The notes: generated from the letters alone by a model not told the origin. 64,000 nt of DNA from Nereida ignava (GCF_001049735.1 NZ_CVPC01000003.1:124001-188000), one strand, 5' to 3'. Shown: positions 27,565 through 37,967, numbered from the stretch's first letter. A program made the numbers and translations.

Positions 27565-28488
27565 TTGCAAACAACACTGCGTACCCCTGTCACATTTACT
27601 GGCACCGGCCTGCACTCTGGCCGCGCTGTGCGTATGACAGTCGCACCTGCCTCTACGAATTACGGTATCTGGTTTCGCCGCACGGATGTGGCGTCCTCGA
27701 AAGACAATCTGATCCCAGCAACTTGGGACCGCGTAGAGATTTCTCCGCTTTGCACGTTGTTGGTCAATGATGCTGGTGTAACGGTTTCCACGGTTGAGCA
27801 CGTTATGGCGGCATTGACCGGCTGCGGCATTCATAATGCAATGATCGAAATTGATGGTGGCGAAGTGCCCATTCTGGACGGCAGTTCGGTCACTTTTGCA
27901 CAATCTTTCCTGAACGCGGGCGTGCAGACTTTGGGCGCGCCGCTGCAAGCGATCCGAATTTTGAAAGACATTGAAGTTACAGTAGACGGTGCGACTGCAT
28001 CACTCTCCCCTTCAGATGCGCTTGAAATAGATTTCTCAATTGATTTTGCGGACGGCGCGATTGGTCGACAGCGCAAGCATCTCAATCTGCGCAACGGCAC
28101 GTTTGTGCGTGAGTTGTCAGACAGCCGTACGTTCTGCCGTCAGTCAGACGTGGATGCGATGCGCTCAAACGGGTTGGCGTTGGGTGGCACATTGACCAAC
28201 GCGGTTGTTGTTGATGGTGACGCAGTCCTCTCGCCAGGTGGGTTCCGCCACGCGGATGAAGCGGTACGTCACAAAATGCTTGATGCGTTGGGTGATTTGT
28301 CGCTTGCAGGCCACCCTATTTTGGGTCGGTACACCGGCGTACGCGCAGGGCACGCAATGACGAACCGTCTGTTGCGCGCGCTCTTTGCGGACCCAAGCGC
28401 TTTTGAAGTTGTCACATGCACACCTGAAATGGCATCTGGCCTTCCGGGGGCGGGTGTTGAGGTGTTGGATCTGCCGCAAGCCTGCTGA
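27565..28488 (+). CDS. lpxC: UDP-3-O-acyl-N-acetylglucosamine deacetylase
   Basis: 307 residues if read from the TTG at 27565, which has GAGG 6 nt upstream and gives the usual opening LQTTLRTPVTFTGTGLHSG. A TTG at 27532 would add 11 residues but lacks a spaced Shine-Dalgarno site. The zinc ligands are visible in TVEHVMAALTG and in HKMLDALGDLSLAGHPILG, and the catalytic histidine in GHAMTNRLLRAL. LpxC commits UDP-GlcNAc precursors to lipid A. It follows ftsZ after a terminator, so it should have its own promoter. Confidence 0.95.
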   Translation: MQTTLRTPVTFTGTGLHSGRAVRMTVAPASTNYGIWFRRTDVASSKDNLIPATWDRVEISPLCTLLVNDAGVTVSTVEHVMAALTGCGIHNAMIEIDGGEVPILDGSSVTFAQSFLNAGVQTLGAPLQAIRILKDIEVTVDGATASLSPSDALEIDFSIDFADGAIGRQRKHLNLRNGTFVRELSDSRTFCRQSDVDAMRSNGLALGGTLTNAVVVDGDAVLSPGGFRHADEAVRHKMLDALGDLSLAGHPILGRYTGVRAGHAMTNRLLRALFADPSAFEVVTCTPEMASGLPGAGVEVLDLPQAC

Positions 28489-28599
28489 TCAATCGTTTTT
28501 GTTCGTGTTCTGGGCGCGTCACTGCGGATAGCCTCTGGATAAATCTTTGAGCAGTCTTTACACATTTTGTTAAAGGACCGAGAGAGGGATCGACGGGCC

Positions 28600-29496
28600 A
28601 TGCGGGAACGCGCGACGCAGTCACGAGTAAAACGAAAATCGCCCCAGATACAGGGTCGCTACGCCCGTGCTGCGCGTGCGACTGTAGCGGTAGTTGGGCT
28701 TGTTGCTATTGCGGGCTGTGCGGCGCTGTCAAACGAAGGGCGTGATCGCCCGCTGGAATCTTACACCGCTGAAGAAATCTACCAACGTGGTGAATTTGAA
28801 CTTGCCGAGAGCAACCCCGAAGAAGCCGCCCGTTTTTTTGGCGAGGTCGAGCGGCTTTATCCTTATTCTGAATGGGCCAAGCGCGGTCTGATCATGCAGG
28901 CATTCGCGTTTCACAAAGACCGTGATTACCCAAGTTCACGCGCAGCGGCACAACGGTTTATCGATTTTTATCCGGCGGATGAGGATGCGGCATATGCGCA
29001 GTACCTCTTGGCGCTTAGCTTTTACGACCAGATCGATGAGATCGGTCGCGACCAAGGTTTGACGTTTCAGGCGTTGCAGGCATTGCGCACTGTGATCGAG
29101 CGGTATCCTGATACGGAATATGCGCGTTCTTCGATTTTGAAGTTTGATTTGGCTTTTGACCACCTTGCGGCCAAGGAAATGGAAATTGGCCGTTACTACT
29201 TGCGCAAAGGCCACTTTACGGCGGCCATTAACCGCTTTCGCGTGGTTGTCGAAGATTTCCAAACAACTTCGCACACACCAGAAGCGCTGCACCGCTTGGT
29301 CGAAAGCTACGTATCCCTTGGCTTGGCTGATGAAGCAAAAACAGCCGGTGCGATCCTTGGGTATAATTTCCAGTCAACTGACTGGTATCAAGATAGTTTC
29401 AATTTGTTGACGAGTAACGGTCTTGAGGCAGAGGCCAGCGGAGACAGCTGGTTGCGCCAAATTTACCGTCAGGTTCTCAAGGGCGAATGGCTGTAG
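28600..29496 (+). CDS. bamD: Outer membrane assembly lipoprotein BamD
   Basis: 298 residues from the ATG at 28600. A very basic N-terminus of about 28 residues precedes a hydrophobic segment and the lipobox IAGC with the lipidated Cys40. The residue after Cys is Ala, compatible with outer-membrane sorting. The mature part carries TPR-like repeats (YQRGEFELAESNPEEAARFFGEV, LALSFYDQIDE, YARSSILKFDLAFDHLAAKE). BamD is the essential partner of BamA in folding outer-membrane proteins. The order ftsZ-lpxC-bamD-recN is common in alphaproteobacteria. The signal peptide is longer than usual, so a downstream start cannot be excluded. Confidence 0.94.
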   Translation: MRERATQSRVKRKSPQIQGRYARAARATVAVVGLVAIAGCAALSNEGRDRPLESYTAEEIYQRGEFELAESNPEEAARFFGEVERLYPYSEWAKRGLIMQAFAFHKDRDYPSSRAAAQRFIDFYPADEDAAYAQYLLALSFYDQIDEIGRDQGLTFQALQALRTVIERYPDTEYARSSILKFDLAFDHLAAKEMEIGRYYLRKGHFTAAINRFRVVVEDFQTTSHTPEALHRLVESYVSLGLADEAKTAGAILGYNFQSTDWYQDSFNLLTSNGLEAEASGDSWLRQIYRQVLKGEWL

Positions 29497-29503
29497 CACG
29501 AAG

Positions 29504-31165
29504 ATGCTGCGCGGGCTCGACATACGGGACATGCTTATCATTGACCGACTGGAGTTGAACTTCAGCGCGGGGCTTAACGTTTTGACGGGCGAAACCGGTG
29601 CTGGTAAATCCATTCTTCTCGACAGTCTTGGTTTTGTATTGGGCTGGCGTGGACGTGCGGAATTGGTCCGTCAAGGAGCCGACCAAGGTGAAGTGATCGC
29701 GTGGTTTGAGCTGTCACCGGATCATGCGGCGTTTGATGTTTTGCGTGAAGCGGGATGGGACGTTGAGGATGAGCTGATCCTGCGCCGGGTGAATACTCGC
29801 GATGGGCGCAAAACCGCGTGGATCAACGATCGGCGGGCCAGCGGTGAGGTGCTGCGCGCAGTTTCTGAGACTTTGGTTGAATTGCACGGACAACATGATG
29901 ATCGCGGTTTGCTGAATGCGCGCGGCCACCGTGCTTTGCTTGATGAATTTGCGGGCCTTGAGGCTGCGTTGTCGGATGTGGCGACCCATTGGCGAGATGT
30001 TCGTGCCGCAAACCGTGCGCTGGATGCGGCGCGGGCCGAGTTGGCCGCCGTTAAAGACGAAGAAGAATTTTTGCGCCACGCCGTGGCGGAGTTGGATGCG
30101 CTTGCTCCTGAGCCCGGCGAAGAAGCCGCACTCGATACGCGCCGACGTTTGATGCAAGGCGCAGAGAAAATTCGCGATGATATTGCCCGTGCGCACACTG
30201 CCATGGGGCGTGACGGCGCAGAAGCGCAACTGGATGCGGCGATGCGGTGGCTTGATGATGCCGCGAGCGGCGCAGAAGGCGGCCTTGATGAGCCTGTTGC
30301 AGCGCTTTCGCGCGCCATGTCAGAACTCGCTGATGCACAAGCCGGCGTAGACCGTGTGCTTGATAGTCTGGCGTTTAATCCGTCCGAGCTTGAAGACACC
30401 GAAGAGCGGCTTTTTGCGATCCGTGCTCTTGCGCGCAAACATGACGTGTTCTCCGATGATTTGGCCGCGTTTGCAGATGAGTTGCGTATCAAACTGCAGG
30501 CTCTGGACGGTGGGGCGCACAAGATTGCTGATCTTGAGGCAGCATTGGCTGCGGCGCAAAAGACGTATGATCGTGCCGCCGATGCATTGACCGCGCAACG
30601 CCAGCTGGCCGCAGCTAATCTTGATGCTGCAATGTCGGCAGAGCTAGCGCCTTTGAAGATGGAGCGCGCGGTTTTCACCACTGATGTCACGCCTTGTGAT
30701 GCTGGGCCGACCGGCAAAGACGAAGTTGCTTTTCGCGTGGCGACTAACCCTGGCGCGCCCTCAGGCCCGCTTAACAAGATTGCGTCTGGTGGCGAATTGA
30801 GCCGTTTTTTGTTGGCGCTGAAAGTGTGTTTGACGCGGTCTACGACAGGGCTGACCATGATCTTCGACGAGATTGATCGCGGGGTCGGGGGTGCCACAGC
30901 GGATGCCGTTGGCCGCCGATTGGCTGAAGTCGCAAGTGCGGGACAAGTTTTGGTCGTGACACACAGCCCCCAAGTTGCGGCATTGGGCGCGCATCATTGG
31001 CGTGTGGAAAAACGCGTGACTTCAGGAACAGACGGGGACATTACCACGTCGACGGTTGTGCCATTAAACGCGGACGATCGCGTTGATGAGCTAGCCCGGA
31101 TGCTTTCTGGGGACAAAATTACAGACGAGGCGCGTGGCGCGGCCCGCGCTTTGCTGGGGGGCTGA
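29504..31165 (+). CDS. recN: DNA repair protein RecN
   Basis: 553 residues from the ATG at 29504, 8 nt after bamD. It is an SMC-like ATPase with N-terminal Walker A (GETGAGKSILLDSLGFVLG), two long coiled-coil arms rich in Ala, Glu and Arg (about 150-360), and C-terminal SGGELSRFLLALK (signature), IFDEIDRGVGG (Walker B) and VLVVTHSPQVAALG. RecN acts early in double-strand break repair. Its stop overlaps the next gene's ATG by 1 nt. Confidence 0.97.
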   Translation: MLRGLDIRDMLIIDRLELNFSAGLNVLTGETGAGKSILLDSLGFVLGWRGRAELVRQGADQGEVIAWFELSPDHAAFDVLREAGWDVEDELILRRVNTRDGRKTAWINDRRASGEVLRAVSETLVELHGQHDDRGLLNARGHRALLDEFAGLEAALSDVATHWRDVRAANRALDAARAELAAVKDEEEFLRHAVAELDALAPEPGEEAALDTRRRLMQGAEKIRDDIARAHTAMGRDGAEAQLDAAMRWLDDAASGAEGGLDEPVAALSRAMSELADAQAGVDRVLDSLAFNPSELEDTEERLFAIRALARKHDVFSDDLAAFADELRIKLQALDGGAHKIADLEAALAAAQKTYDRAADALTAQRQLAAANLDAAMSAELAPLKMERAVFTTDVTPCDAGPTGKDEVAFRVATNPGAPSGPLNKIASGGELSRFLLALKVCLTRSTTGLTMIFDEIDRGVGGATADAVGRRLAEVASAGQVLVVTHSPQVAALGAHHWRVEKRVTSGTDGDITTSTVVPLNADDRVDELARMLSGDKITDEARGAARALLGG

Positions 31166-32865
31166 TGCTTGGCGGCGGTACATCAGGGCTGTGGCAAAAC
31201 CTGCGTGCGTCACTTCGTCAGGCAGCACACACGCTGCGTGATGTGGTCCGCCTGATCCGCGCGAACGGCCCCAGTCAAATCCAGTTTTGGTTCATCGCAC
31301 TTGGGGTCGGTATTGCTGCGGGTTTTGCCGCTGTTTTCTTTCGTAAAGGCATCACCGTGTTGCAAAGCTGGGTCTACGGCGCGCCAGATATTCAGCGTAT
31401 TCATTCGTTTGCGGCAGACCTGCATTGGATTTGGCTGGTGACGCCGCCCGTGATTGGTGGGCTTATCGTTGGACTTATATTGCATAACTTCACCGAGGAT
31501 GGACGCGTGCGCAGTGTTGCGGACGTTATAGAAGGCGCTGCGATGAACGAGGGACGCGTTGAACGGCGTGCCGGATTGGCATCAGCGGCAGCGTCGCTGA
31601 TTACGCTTTCAACAGGTGGCTCAACAGGCCGTGAGGGACCTGTGGTGCACATGGCTGCAGTTCTTTCGACGTGGGTTAGCAATTGGATTAAGGCAGACGG
31701 AATTACGGGGCGTGATCTGTTAGGGTGTGCGGTGGCCGCTGCTGTATCGGCCAGTTTTAACGCCCCAATTGCAGGTGCGCTTTTTGCGCTTGAGGTGATC
31801 TTACGACACTTCGCCGTCCATGCGTTTGCACCGATCGTGATCGCCTCGGCTGCGGGTACGGTGATCAACCGATTGATGTTTGGCGACGTGACCGAATTCA
31901 CGCTGAGCCAAGCAAACACCCTGTCATTTTATCAAGAATTGCCTGCTTTCTTGATGCTGGGCCTGACATGCGGCTTGGTAGCCGTTGTCATGATGCGGAC
32001 AATTTTTTGGGCGGATGATGTCACGACACGCTGGCAGGCGCGGTTTGCCATACCGCGGTATCTACGCCCTGCGTTTGCCGGTCTTGCTTTGGGCGTTTTG
32101 GCTATCGGCTTTCCGCACATCATTGGCGTGGGTTACGAGACTACTTCAGCGGCGCTTACAGGAAGCCTGCTCTGGCACGAAGCGCTTGTATTTGCAGTGC
32201 TGAAAGTGGTCGCTGTAGCGATCACCATGGCTGGCCGGATGGGGGGTGGGGTGTTTTCGCCGTCTTTGATGGTGGGTGCGCTGACAGGGCTGACATTTGG
32301 ATATGTGGCAACCGCGCTGCTACCTGATGTTTCGGGTGCTACAACGCTTTATGCCTTGGCGGGCATGGGGGCTGTCGCAGCTGCAGTTTTAGGCGCACCG
32401 ATTTCGACGACTTTGATTGTGTTCGAACTTACCGGAGATTGGCAAACTGGACTGGCCGTGATGGTTGCTGTGTCGCTTTCTACGGCTGTGGCCAGTCGGT
32501 TGGTGGATCACTCGTTCTTTTTGTCTCAGCTTGAAAGGCGTAACATCCACCTCGCGGCGGGGCCGCAAGCCTATTTACTGGCACTATTTAACGTGGCGAA
32601 CGTCATGCGCCCCGTGTCCGACGAGAATGCCGCAAGCACAGAACACTGCTGGGAACTGATCGAACAGGGTGTATATGTGGACGGGAACGCGACGCTTGAG
32701 CAGGCAATGCCTTTGTTTGAGGCCTCAAATATCAGCTTTATTCCCGTCGTCACATTGGGTGGTGAAGATGCGCCACCTGAATTGTGGGGCGCGCTTTTTC
32801 AAGTGGATGCCCTACGTGCGTACAACAAGGCGCTGGCCGAAACTGCCGCCGAAGAGCACAGCTAA
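31165..32865 (+). CDS. CLC-family chloride channel or Cl-/H+ antiporter
   Basis: 566 residues. About ten transmembrane helices are followed by a C-terminal cytoplasmic segment. The family motif GSTGREGPVVHMA contains the gating Glu167; a second conserved acidic site lies in ALFALEVIL, at the place of the internal proton glutamate of E. coli ClcA, so antiport is plausible. GRMGGGVFSPSLMVGA is the G.FxP motif that lines the anion path. The final 110 residues resemble a single CBS-type domain. It is joined to recN by a 1-nt overlap (TGATG), suggesting coupled translation despite unrelated roles. Confidence 0.93.
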   Translation: MLGGGTSGLWQNLRASLRQAAHTLRDVVRLIRANGPSQIQFWFIALGVGIAAGFAAVFFRKGITVLQSWVYGAPDIQRIHSFAADLHWIWLVTPPVIGGLIVGLILHNFTEDGRVRSVADVIEGAAMNEGRVERRAGLASAAASLITLSTGGSTGREGPVVHMAAVLSTWVSNWIKADGITGRDLLGCAVAAAVSASFNAPIAGALFALEVILRHFAVHAFAPIVIASAAGTVINRLMFGDVTEFTLSQANTLSFYQELPAFLMLGLTCGLVAVVMMRTIFWADDVTTRWQARFAIPRYLRPAFAGLALGVLAIGFPHIIGVGYETTSAALTGSLLWHEALVFAVLKVVAVAITMAGRMGGGVFSPSLMVGALTGLTFGYVATALLPDVSGATTLYALAGMGAVAAAVLGAPISTTLIVFELTGDWQTGLAVMVAVSLSTAVASRLVDHSFFLSQLERRNIHLAAGPQAYLLALFNVANVMRPVSDENAASTEHCWELIEQGVYVDGNATLEQAMPLFEASNISFIPVVTLGGEDAPPELWGALFQVDALRAYNKALAETAAEEHS

Positions 32866-32868
32866 AGC

Positions 32869-33210
32869 TTAGACGTTCTCGACAGTGACCCGCGATGTGT
32901 CAAAAGCGATGTGCCCTTTGATGCGCATGGCTGCTTCGGTAGGGTTTTCATATGACCAAGCGGCGTCTTCAAGAGCACCGGATTTTGTCTGAATGGTGTA
33001 GTGGCTCGCAGCGCCTTTGGCGGGGCAGGTGGTCACTGTCTCTGACGCATCCAAAAAGGCCATCGCCACGTCTGTAACGGGAAAGTACATCACTTCTGCC
33101 AAATCACCTTCGCTCAGGATCAGCGCGTCGCGGGTTTCGCCGATGACGGCACCAGCCACACGGACGACTGTCGTTGTATCTGCACGGCGAACGTTAATGG
33201 TGTTGGTCAT
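32869..33210 (-). CDS. DUF427 domain protein
   Basis: 113 residues from the ATG at 33210 with AAGGATC upstream on the minus strand. The sequence fits the DUF427 fold: VRVAGAVIGETRDALILSEG, VMYFPVTDV, CPAKGAASHYTI, and AAWSYENPTEAAMRIKGHIAFD. The function of DUF427 proteins is not established. The gene starts 12 nt after the stop of the M24 peptidase and shares its strand, so it may be the last gene of the cobS-cobT-peptidase transcript. It is convergent with the CLC gene, 3 bp away. Confidence 0.88.
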   Translation of the reverse strand: MTNTINVRRADTTTVVRVAGAVIGETRDALILSEGDLAEVMYFPVTDVAMAFLDASETVTTCPAKGAASHYTIQTKSGALEDAAWSYENPTEAAMRIKGHIAFDTSRVTVENV

Positions 33211-33221
33211 ATGTGATCCTT

Positions 33222-34988
33222 TCAAAGAGGCGCCGTGGCCAGTTCAAGCCATGCCGCCGCTGATTTTGACAGTTTACCTGATAACTTACGACTAATGTCC
33301 GCGTGATATGCGTTGAGCCACGCGCGTTCATCAGCGCTCAGAGTGTCTGTATCTATCAATCGGCGATCAATTGGAACCCATGTCAGTGTTTCAAAACACA
33401 TCATTGGCGTTCGGGTCTGTTCTGCATCACGTACAATCACCAAATTTTCGATACGGATGCCAAATTTTCCCTCAACGTAGTAGCCGGGCTCATTCGACAA
33501 AATCATGCCTGCTTGCAAAGGCTCATGCGAGGCGCGGCTAATCCGCTGCGGGCCCTCATGGACACACAGGTAGACGCCGACGCCGTGGCCAGTACCATGA
33601 CCGAAATCCAGACCCTCTGACCACAAAAACTGCCGCGCGAGGGGGTCAAGATCACGGCCTGCGGCCCCTTTCGGAAATTTAACCCGCGACACAGCAATCA
33701 TACCGCGTAAAACCGCCGTAAAGCATTTGGTCATTTCGGCAGTCGGTGTGCCAAGCGCAACGGTGCGGGTGATATCGGTTGTTCCGTCGATATATTGCCC
33801 ACCGCTGTCGATCAGCAGCATTGAGTTTGCATCAAGCTTGCGGTTGGTTTGTTCAGTCACGCGATAATGAACAATCGCGCCATTTGGCCCTGAGCCACAG
33901 ATGGTTTCAAAACTGATGTCGCGCAGCGCGCCGGTTGCTTCGCGAAAGCTTTCGAGTTTTGTGACAACGTCAATTTCACTAAGCGTGCTGTGATCTGCGG
34001 CGTCCAGCCATGCCAAAAACTCAACCATGGCAGCGGCGTCACGGATATGTGCGGACTTGGTACCGTTTAGTTCCGCCTCGTTCTTGCATGCTTTCGGCAA
34101 GATGCATGGATCACGGGCCAGCACAGGCTGGGCAAGCTGCGACACCACGGCGACAGGAATGCTTGATTTATCAACAAGCACATCACCTTGTAAGGCTTGT
34201 AGGGCTGGCTCAAATTTGGCCCACTCTCGCAAAGTCAGCCCTTCTTGAGGCTTAAGTTTTGCAAATTTTTGGGTATCGCTGAAAAGTTCAACAGCACCGG
34301 TGGCATGCAAAATCGCAAAGGCTTGGACAATGGGGTTGCGGGGAATGTCGCTACCACGAATGTTCAAAAGCCAACAAATGCTATCAGGGAGCGTTAGTAC
34401 CGCAGCGCTGTGACCCGCTTTTGACAACTCAGCCGCCAAAGTACGACATTTTTCACGGGATGTTTTGCCGGCAAGATCTTCGGGGTAGGCGATAGCTTGA
34501 CCCTGTGGTCTGTCAGGTTGGCCCGCCCAGATATTGTCGATCAGGTTCTCAGTTGCGCGCAACGCAATGCCCGACCCGTCCAATGCTTTTGTCAGCGCTT
34601 CAATCTCGCCGGCGGTGTGCAGCCAAGGATCATAGGCAACCGCGTTGCCGCTCTTGAGCGTGTTGCGCAGCCATTCGTGGCGGGGCGTTTCGGTGCTCAG
34701 GATCACCTCAAAGTCATCGGCGCATTGGGTGCGCGCTTGTAACGTGTAGCGTCCATCAACCAACATCGTGGCGGAGGTCGCTGTCACAAGACATTCACCC
34801 GCAGAGCCTGTGAAACTTGTCAGCCAGCTAAGCCGTGCGTCGTGATCATTTACGTATTCGCCCTGATGGGCGTCGGCGCGGGGCACAAGGAAAGCGTCCA
34901 CCTTTGCGCGCTGCATTTCACTCCGGAGTGCGGCCAATCGTGGCGGTCCGTCTTTGGGGCGTGTGCGCGTTACAAAGGCTTGATGCAT
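33222..34988 (-). CDS. M24-family Xaa-Pro aminopeptidase (aminopeptidase P type)
   Basis: 588 residues. The long form of aminopeptidase P has two creatinase-like N-terminal domains (FLVPRADAHQGEYVNDHDARLSWLTSF at the start) and a pita-bread catalytic domain. Metal ligands are in LLIDSGGQYIDGTTDITRT (two Asp), GHGTGHGVGVYLCVHEGPQ (His) and LSNEPGYYVEGKFGIRIEN (two Glu). It removes N-terminal residues before proline in the cytoplasm and should need Mn or Co. Its ATG overlaps the cobT stop by 1 nt (TAATG), so it is co-translated with the cobaltochelatase subunit; a functional link is not obvious. Confidence 0.95.
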   Translation of the reverse strand: MHQAFVTRTRPKDGPPRLAALRSEMQRAKVDAFLVPRADAHQGEYVNDHDARLSWLTSFTGSAGECLVTATSATMLVDGRYTLQARTQCADDFEVILSTETPRHEWLRNTLKSGNAVAYDPWLHTAGEIEALTKALDGSGIALRATENLIDNIWAGQPDRPQGQAIAYPEDLAGKTSREKCRTLAAELSKAGHSAAVLTLPDSICWLLNIRGSDIPRNPIVQAFAILHATGAVELFSDTQKFAKLKPQEGLTLREWAKFEPALQALQGDVLVDKSSIPVAVVSQLAQPVLARDPCILPKACKNEAELNGTKSAHIRDAAAMVEFLAWLDAADHSTLSEIDVVTKLESFREATGALRDISFETICGSGPNGAIVHYRVTEQTNRKLDANSMLLIDSGGQYIDGTTDITRTVALGTPTAEMTKCFTAVLRGMIAVSRVKFPKGAAGRDLDPLARQFLWSEGLDFGHGTGHGVGVYLCVHEGPQRISRASHEPLQAGMILSNEPGYYVEGKFGIRIENLVIVRDAEQTRTPMMCFETLTWVPIDRRLIDTDTLSADERAWLNAYHADISRKLSGKLSKSAAAWLELATAPL

Positions 34989-36868
34989 TATCCGGCTTTC
35001 CTCATTCCCAGTACTTTGGCGCGGGCGCGTGGGTCCGTGTCAAACAGCGAAGCCAGTTGTTCGGTCATCGCGCCAGCAAGTTGTTCAACGTCTGTGATTG
35101 TGACCGCGCGATCGTAATAGCGGGTCACATCGTGCCCAATACCAATCGCAACCAGTTCAACTGCCTTGCGCTTTTCAACCATAGCAATCACGTCGCGTAA
35201 GTGTTTCTCAAGATAGTTGGCAGGGTTGACGGACAAGGTCGCATCATCAACGGGTGCGCCGTCTGAAATCACCATCAACACTTTGCGCGCTTCTGGTCGC
35301 GAGATCATGCGCCGATGCGCCCACTCAAGCGCCTCGCCATCAATGTTCTCTTTCAGCAAGCCTTCTTTCATCATAAGGCCAAGGTTTGGTCGCGCGCGGC
35401 GCCAAGGTGAATCAGCCGATTTATAAATGATGTGACGCAAATCGTTTAGGCGGCCTGGCTGCTGTGGACGCCCATCCGCGAGCCAGTTTTCGCGGCAAAG
35501 CCCGCCTTTCCACGCCCGCGTCGTGAACCCCAGAATTTCTACTTTCACCTGACAACGCTCAAGAGTTCGCGCCATGACATCCGCACAAATTGCTGCAATT
35601 GAGATGGGCCGCCCGCGCATGGAGCCGGAATTGTCGAGTAGCAGTGTCACGACCGTGTCACGGAACTCGGTGTCTTTTTCAACTTTGAATGAAAGCGGTG
35701 TGGTCGGGTTCGCAATCACGCGTGCCAAGCGGCCTGCGTCCAAGGTGCCTTCTTCAAGATCAAATTCCCAGCTTCGGTTTTGCTGTGCTTGAAGGCGGCG
35801 CTGAAGCTTGTTCGCAAGGCGCGAAACCGCGCCCTTCAAAGGGTCAAGCTGCTGGTCAAGATAAGCGCGCAATCTTTCCAACTCGGCAGGTTCGGCAAGA
35901 TCTTCGGCGCGGATTTCTTCGTCGTGCTCTGTCGACCAAGCCTCGTAAAGGGGATCTGCATCAGAGATGGGCTGCGGCGCCGGTGGCTCAGTAGGGGCCT
36001 CGCCTTCGGGCATTTCGGTCTCTTCGCCCATGTCTTGGTCAGCAGCATCATCAAGCTGAACTGATGACTGCGCAGCATCCTGTTGCTGTTCTTGGCTTTG
36101 CTCAGGGTTGGCCTCGGCCTCCTCCTCACCAGTGTCATCATCCGAGCCAGTGCTATCAGGCTCTTGGGGGTCTTCAGATGCGCCGTCGCTGTCGTCTGCT
36201 TCATCATCTTCAAAGTCGTCGGGGTCATCACCAAGCTGATCGCCGTAGCCCAAGTCTTCAATAATTTGACGTGCAAACTTCGAGAAACTTTGCTGGTCTT
36301 GCAGCATGTCTGACAGGTTTTCGAGGGTGCCACCTGCGCGGTCCTCGATAAAGCCCCGCCAAAGCTCCATCACATTTTGTGCACCCGCAGGAAGTGGGCG
36401 ACCCGTTGCGAGATGACGGATCAGGTAGCCCGCGGCAACCGCGAGAGGCGCTTCTGCGGGTTCTTTGATTTGGTCATAGCCTTTGCGCAGCGCGTCATTA
36501 GTAATTTTCACATCGATATTCGAAGCTGTGCCCGGCATGTATTCAGCGCCAACAGCTTCAATCCGAGCCGTTTCCATAGCCTCGTAAATATCGCGGGCCA
36601 TCTGTCCATCTGGAACGTAGCGGTTGTGCGTTGATGGATCGTGAAACTTATGGCGAAGTGCCAAAGCATCCGCAGTGCCACGCGCAAGCAGCACCTCATC
36701 GCGGGTCATGCGGCGGCTGATCTGGGGCAGACGGATCGTTTCGTTTGTTGCTCCGGGTGGGTCGACTGAAAAACTGACGGACAACTCTGGGTCGTTGGCC
36801 ATTACTTTTGTGGCCTCGGCGAGTGCCTTTTTGAACGGATCCGCGGGGTTGTCGTTGTTTTTCGTCAT
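34988..36868 (-). CDS. cobT: Aerobic cobaltochelatase subunit CobT
   Basis: 626 residues from the ATG at 36868 ([16 protein letters not shown]). The N-terminal CobT domain is followed by a very acidic stretch at about 215-320 (runs of D, E, S and Q) and a C-terminal von Willebrand A domain with the MIDAS motif DNSGSMRG. CobT and CobS (next gene upstream) form the AAA-plus-type partner of CobN, which inserts cobalt into hydrogenobyrinic acid a,c-diamide in aerobic B12 synthesis. No cobN is present in the window. A 112-bp gap with a hairpin separates it from cobS. Confidence 0.96.
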   Translation of the reverse strand: MTKNNDNPADPFKKALAEATKVMANDPELSVSFSVDPPGATNETIRLPQISRRMTRDEVLLARGTADALALRHKFHDPSTHNRYVPDGQMARDIYEAMETARIEAVGAEYMPGTASNIDVKITNDALRKGYDQIKEPAEAPLAVAAGYLIRHLATGRPLPAGAQNVMELWRGFIEDRAGGTLENLSDMLQDQQSFSKFARQIIEDLGYGDQLGDDPDDFEDDEADDSDGASEDPQEPDSTGSDDDTGEEEAEANPEQSQEQQQDAAQSSVQLDDAADQDMGEETEMPEGEAPTEPPAPQPISDADPLYEAWSTEHDEEIRAEDLAEPAELERLRAYLDQQLDPLKGAVSRLANKLQRRLQAQQNRSWEFDLEEGTLDAGRLARVIANPTTPLSFKVEKDTEFRDTVVTLLLDNSGSMRGRPISIAAICADVMARTLERCQVKVEILGFTTRAWKGGLCRENWLADGRPQQPGRLNDLRHIIYKSADSPWRRARPNLGLMMKEGLLKENIDGEALEWAHRRMISRPEARKVLMVISDGAPVDDATLSVNPANYLEKHLRDVIAMVEKRKAVELVAIGIGHDVTRYYDRAVTITDVEQLAGAMTEQLASLFDTDPRARAKVLGMRKAG

Positions 36869-36935
36869 GATCAGCAACCTAGTGCGATTGGCGTAGGGCA
36901 CAATCGAAATATTGAGCAACAGTTGGGGTTTTGGT

Positions 36936-36954
36936 GGCGTCCCATTGGGACGCC
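36936..36954 (-). other. Hairpin between cobS and cobT
   Basis: A perfect 8-bp inverted repeat GGCGTCCC/GGGACGCC around a 3-nt loop lies in the 112-bp gap. No T-run follows on the minus strand, so it is not a standard terminator. It could mark an mRNA processing or stability site that sets the CobS to CobT ratio. Confidence 0.4.
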
Positions 36955-36980
36955 TGTTGGCTTATCGTCAGCCCTTTGCC

Positions 36981-37967
36981 TCAGCCCACACTGGCGTTTG
37001 CAGCACTTTCAGGGAGCTCTTCGTCAAAGCAGCGTTGGTAGAATTCTGCGACTGTCTGACGTTCGAGCTCGTCACATTTGTTTAAAAACGAAAGTCTGAA
37101 AGCATAGCCAACGTTACCAAATATCTCAGCGTTTTGCGCCCAAGCAATGACGGTGCGCGGGGACATAACCGTTGAGAGGTCACCGTTCATAAACGCCGTA
37201 CGCGAAAGGTCGGCGACCTGCACCATTTGTTGAAGTGTTTTGCGCCCGTGATCCGTGTCGTAGTAAGGCGATTTAGCAAGAACAATCGCGGCTTCTTTCT
37301 CAACAGATAGGTAGTTCAACGTTGAGACAAGTGACCAACGGTCCATTTGACCTTGGTTGATTTGCTGCGTGCCGTGATAAAGTCCTGTTGTATCGCCCAA
37401 ACCGACGGTGTTGGCTGTTGCGAAGATACGGAAATAAGGGTGCGGTGTGATCACTTTGTTTTGGTCGAGCAGTGTAAGTTTGCCGTCTACCTCTAACACC
37501 CGTTGGATCACAAACATCACATCTGCACGACCGGCGTCATATTCATCAAAAACAATTGCGGTTGGCGTGCGAAGGGCCCAAGGCAGAATGCCCTCTTGGA
37601 AATCAGTGACCTGCTTGCCGTCACGCAGCTTAATTGCGTCTTTACCAATAAGATCAATTCGGCTGATGTGGCTGTCGAGGTTCACCCGCACGGAGGGCCA
37701 ATTCAGGCGCGCCGCAACTTGCTCGATATGGGTCGATTTGCCGGTGCCATGATAGCCCTGAATCATCACGCGGCGGTTATGTTCGAACCCCGCGAGGATC
37801 GCCAAAGTTGTATCGTGATCAAACTTGTACGTAGGGTCCAACTCCGGCACGCGGTCAGAGGCTTCTTCAAACCCATGAACCACCATATCCACGTCGATAC
37901 CAAATGTTTCACGAACCGAAATTGGTTTGGTGGGCTTTGCTTCAATATCGATCATTCCGTCAGCCAT
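36981..37967 (-). CDS. cobS: Aerobic cobaltochelatase subunit CobS (AAA+ ATPase)
   Basis: 328 residues, a MoxR-like AAA+ ATPase. Walker A is GYHGTGKST at 71-79, Walker B is [11 protein letters not shown], and the arginine-rich lid region follows ([22 protein letters not shown]). CobS forms a hexameric ring with CobT and drives cobalt insertion by CobN. It lies directly upstream of cobT on the same strand, as in other alphaproteobacteria. It starts 95 nt downstream of the chemoreceptor gene. Confidence 0.96.
   Translation of the reverse strand: MADGMIDIEAKPTKPISVRETFGIDVDMVVHGFEEASDRVPELDPTYKFDHDTTLAILAGFEHNRRVMIQGYHGTGKSTHIEQVAARLNWPSVRVNLDSHISRIDLIGKDAIKLRDGKQVTDFQEGILPWALRTPTAIVFDEYDAGRADVMFVIQRVLEVDGKLTLLDQNKVITPHPYFRIFATANTVGLGDTTGLYHGTQQINQGQMDRWSLVSTLNYLSVEKEAAIVLAKSPYYDTDHGRKTLQQMVQVADLSRTAFMNGDLSTVMSPRTVIAWAQNAEIFGNVGYAFRLSFLNKCDELERQTVAEFYQRCFDEELPESAANASVG

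Noticed and set aside
29722-30897. 391-codon frame antisense to recN, Ser/Ala/Arg-rich
   Set aside because: Low-complexity composition is the expected mirror of the Ala/Asp-rich RecN coiled coil in a GC-rich gene.
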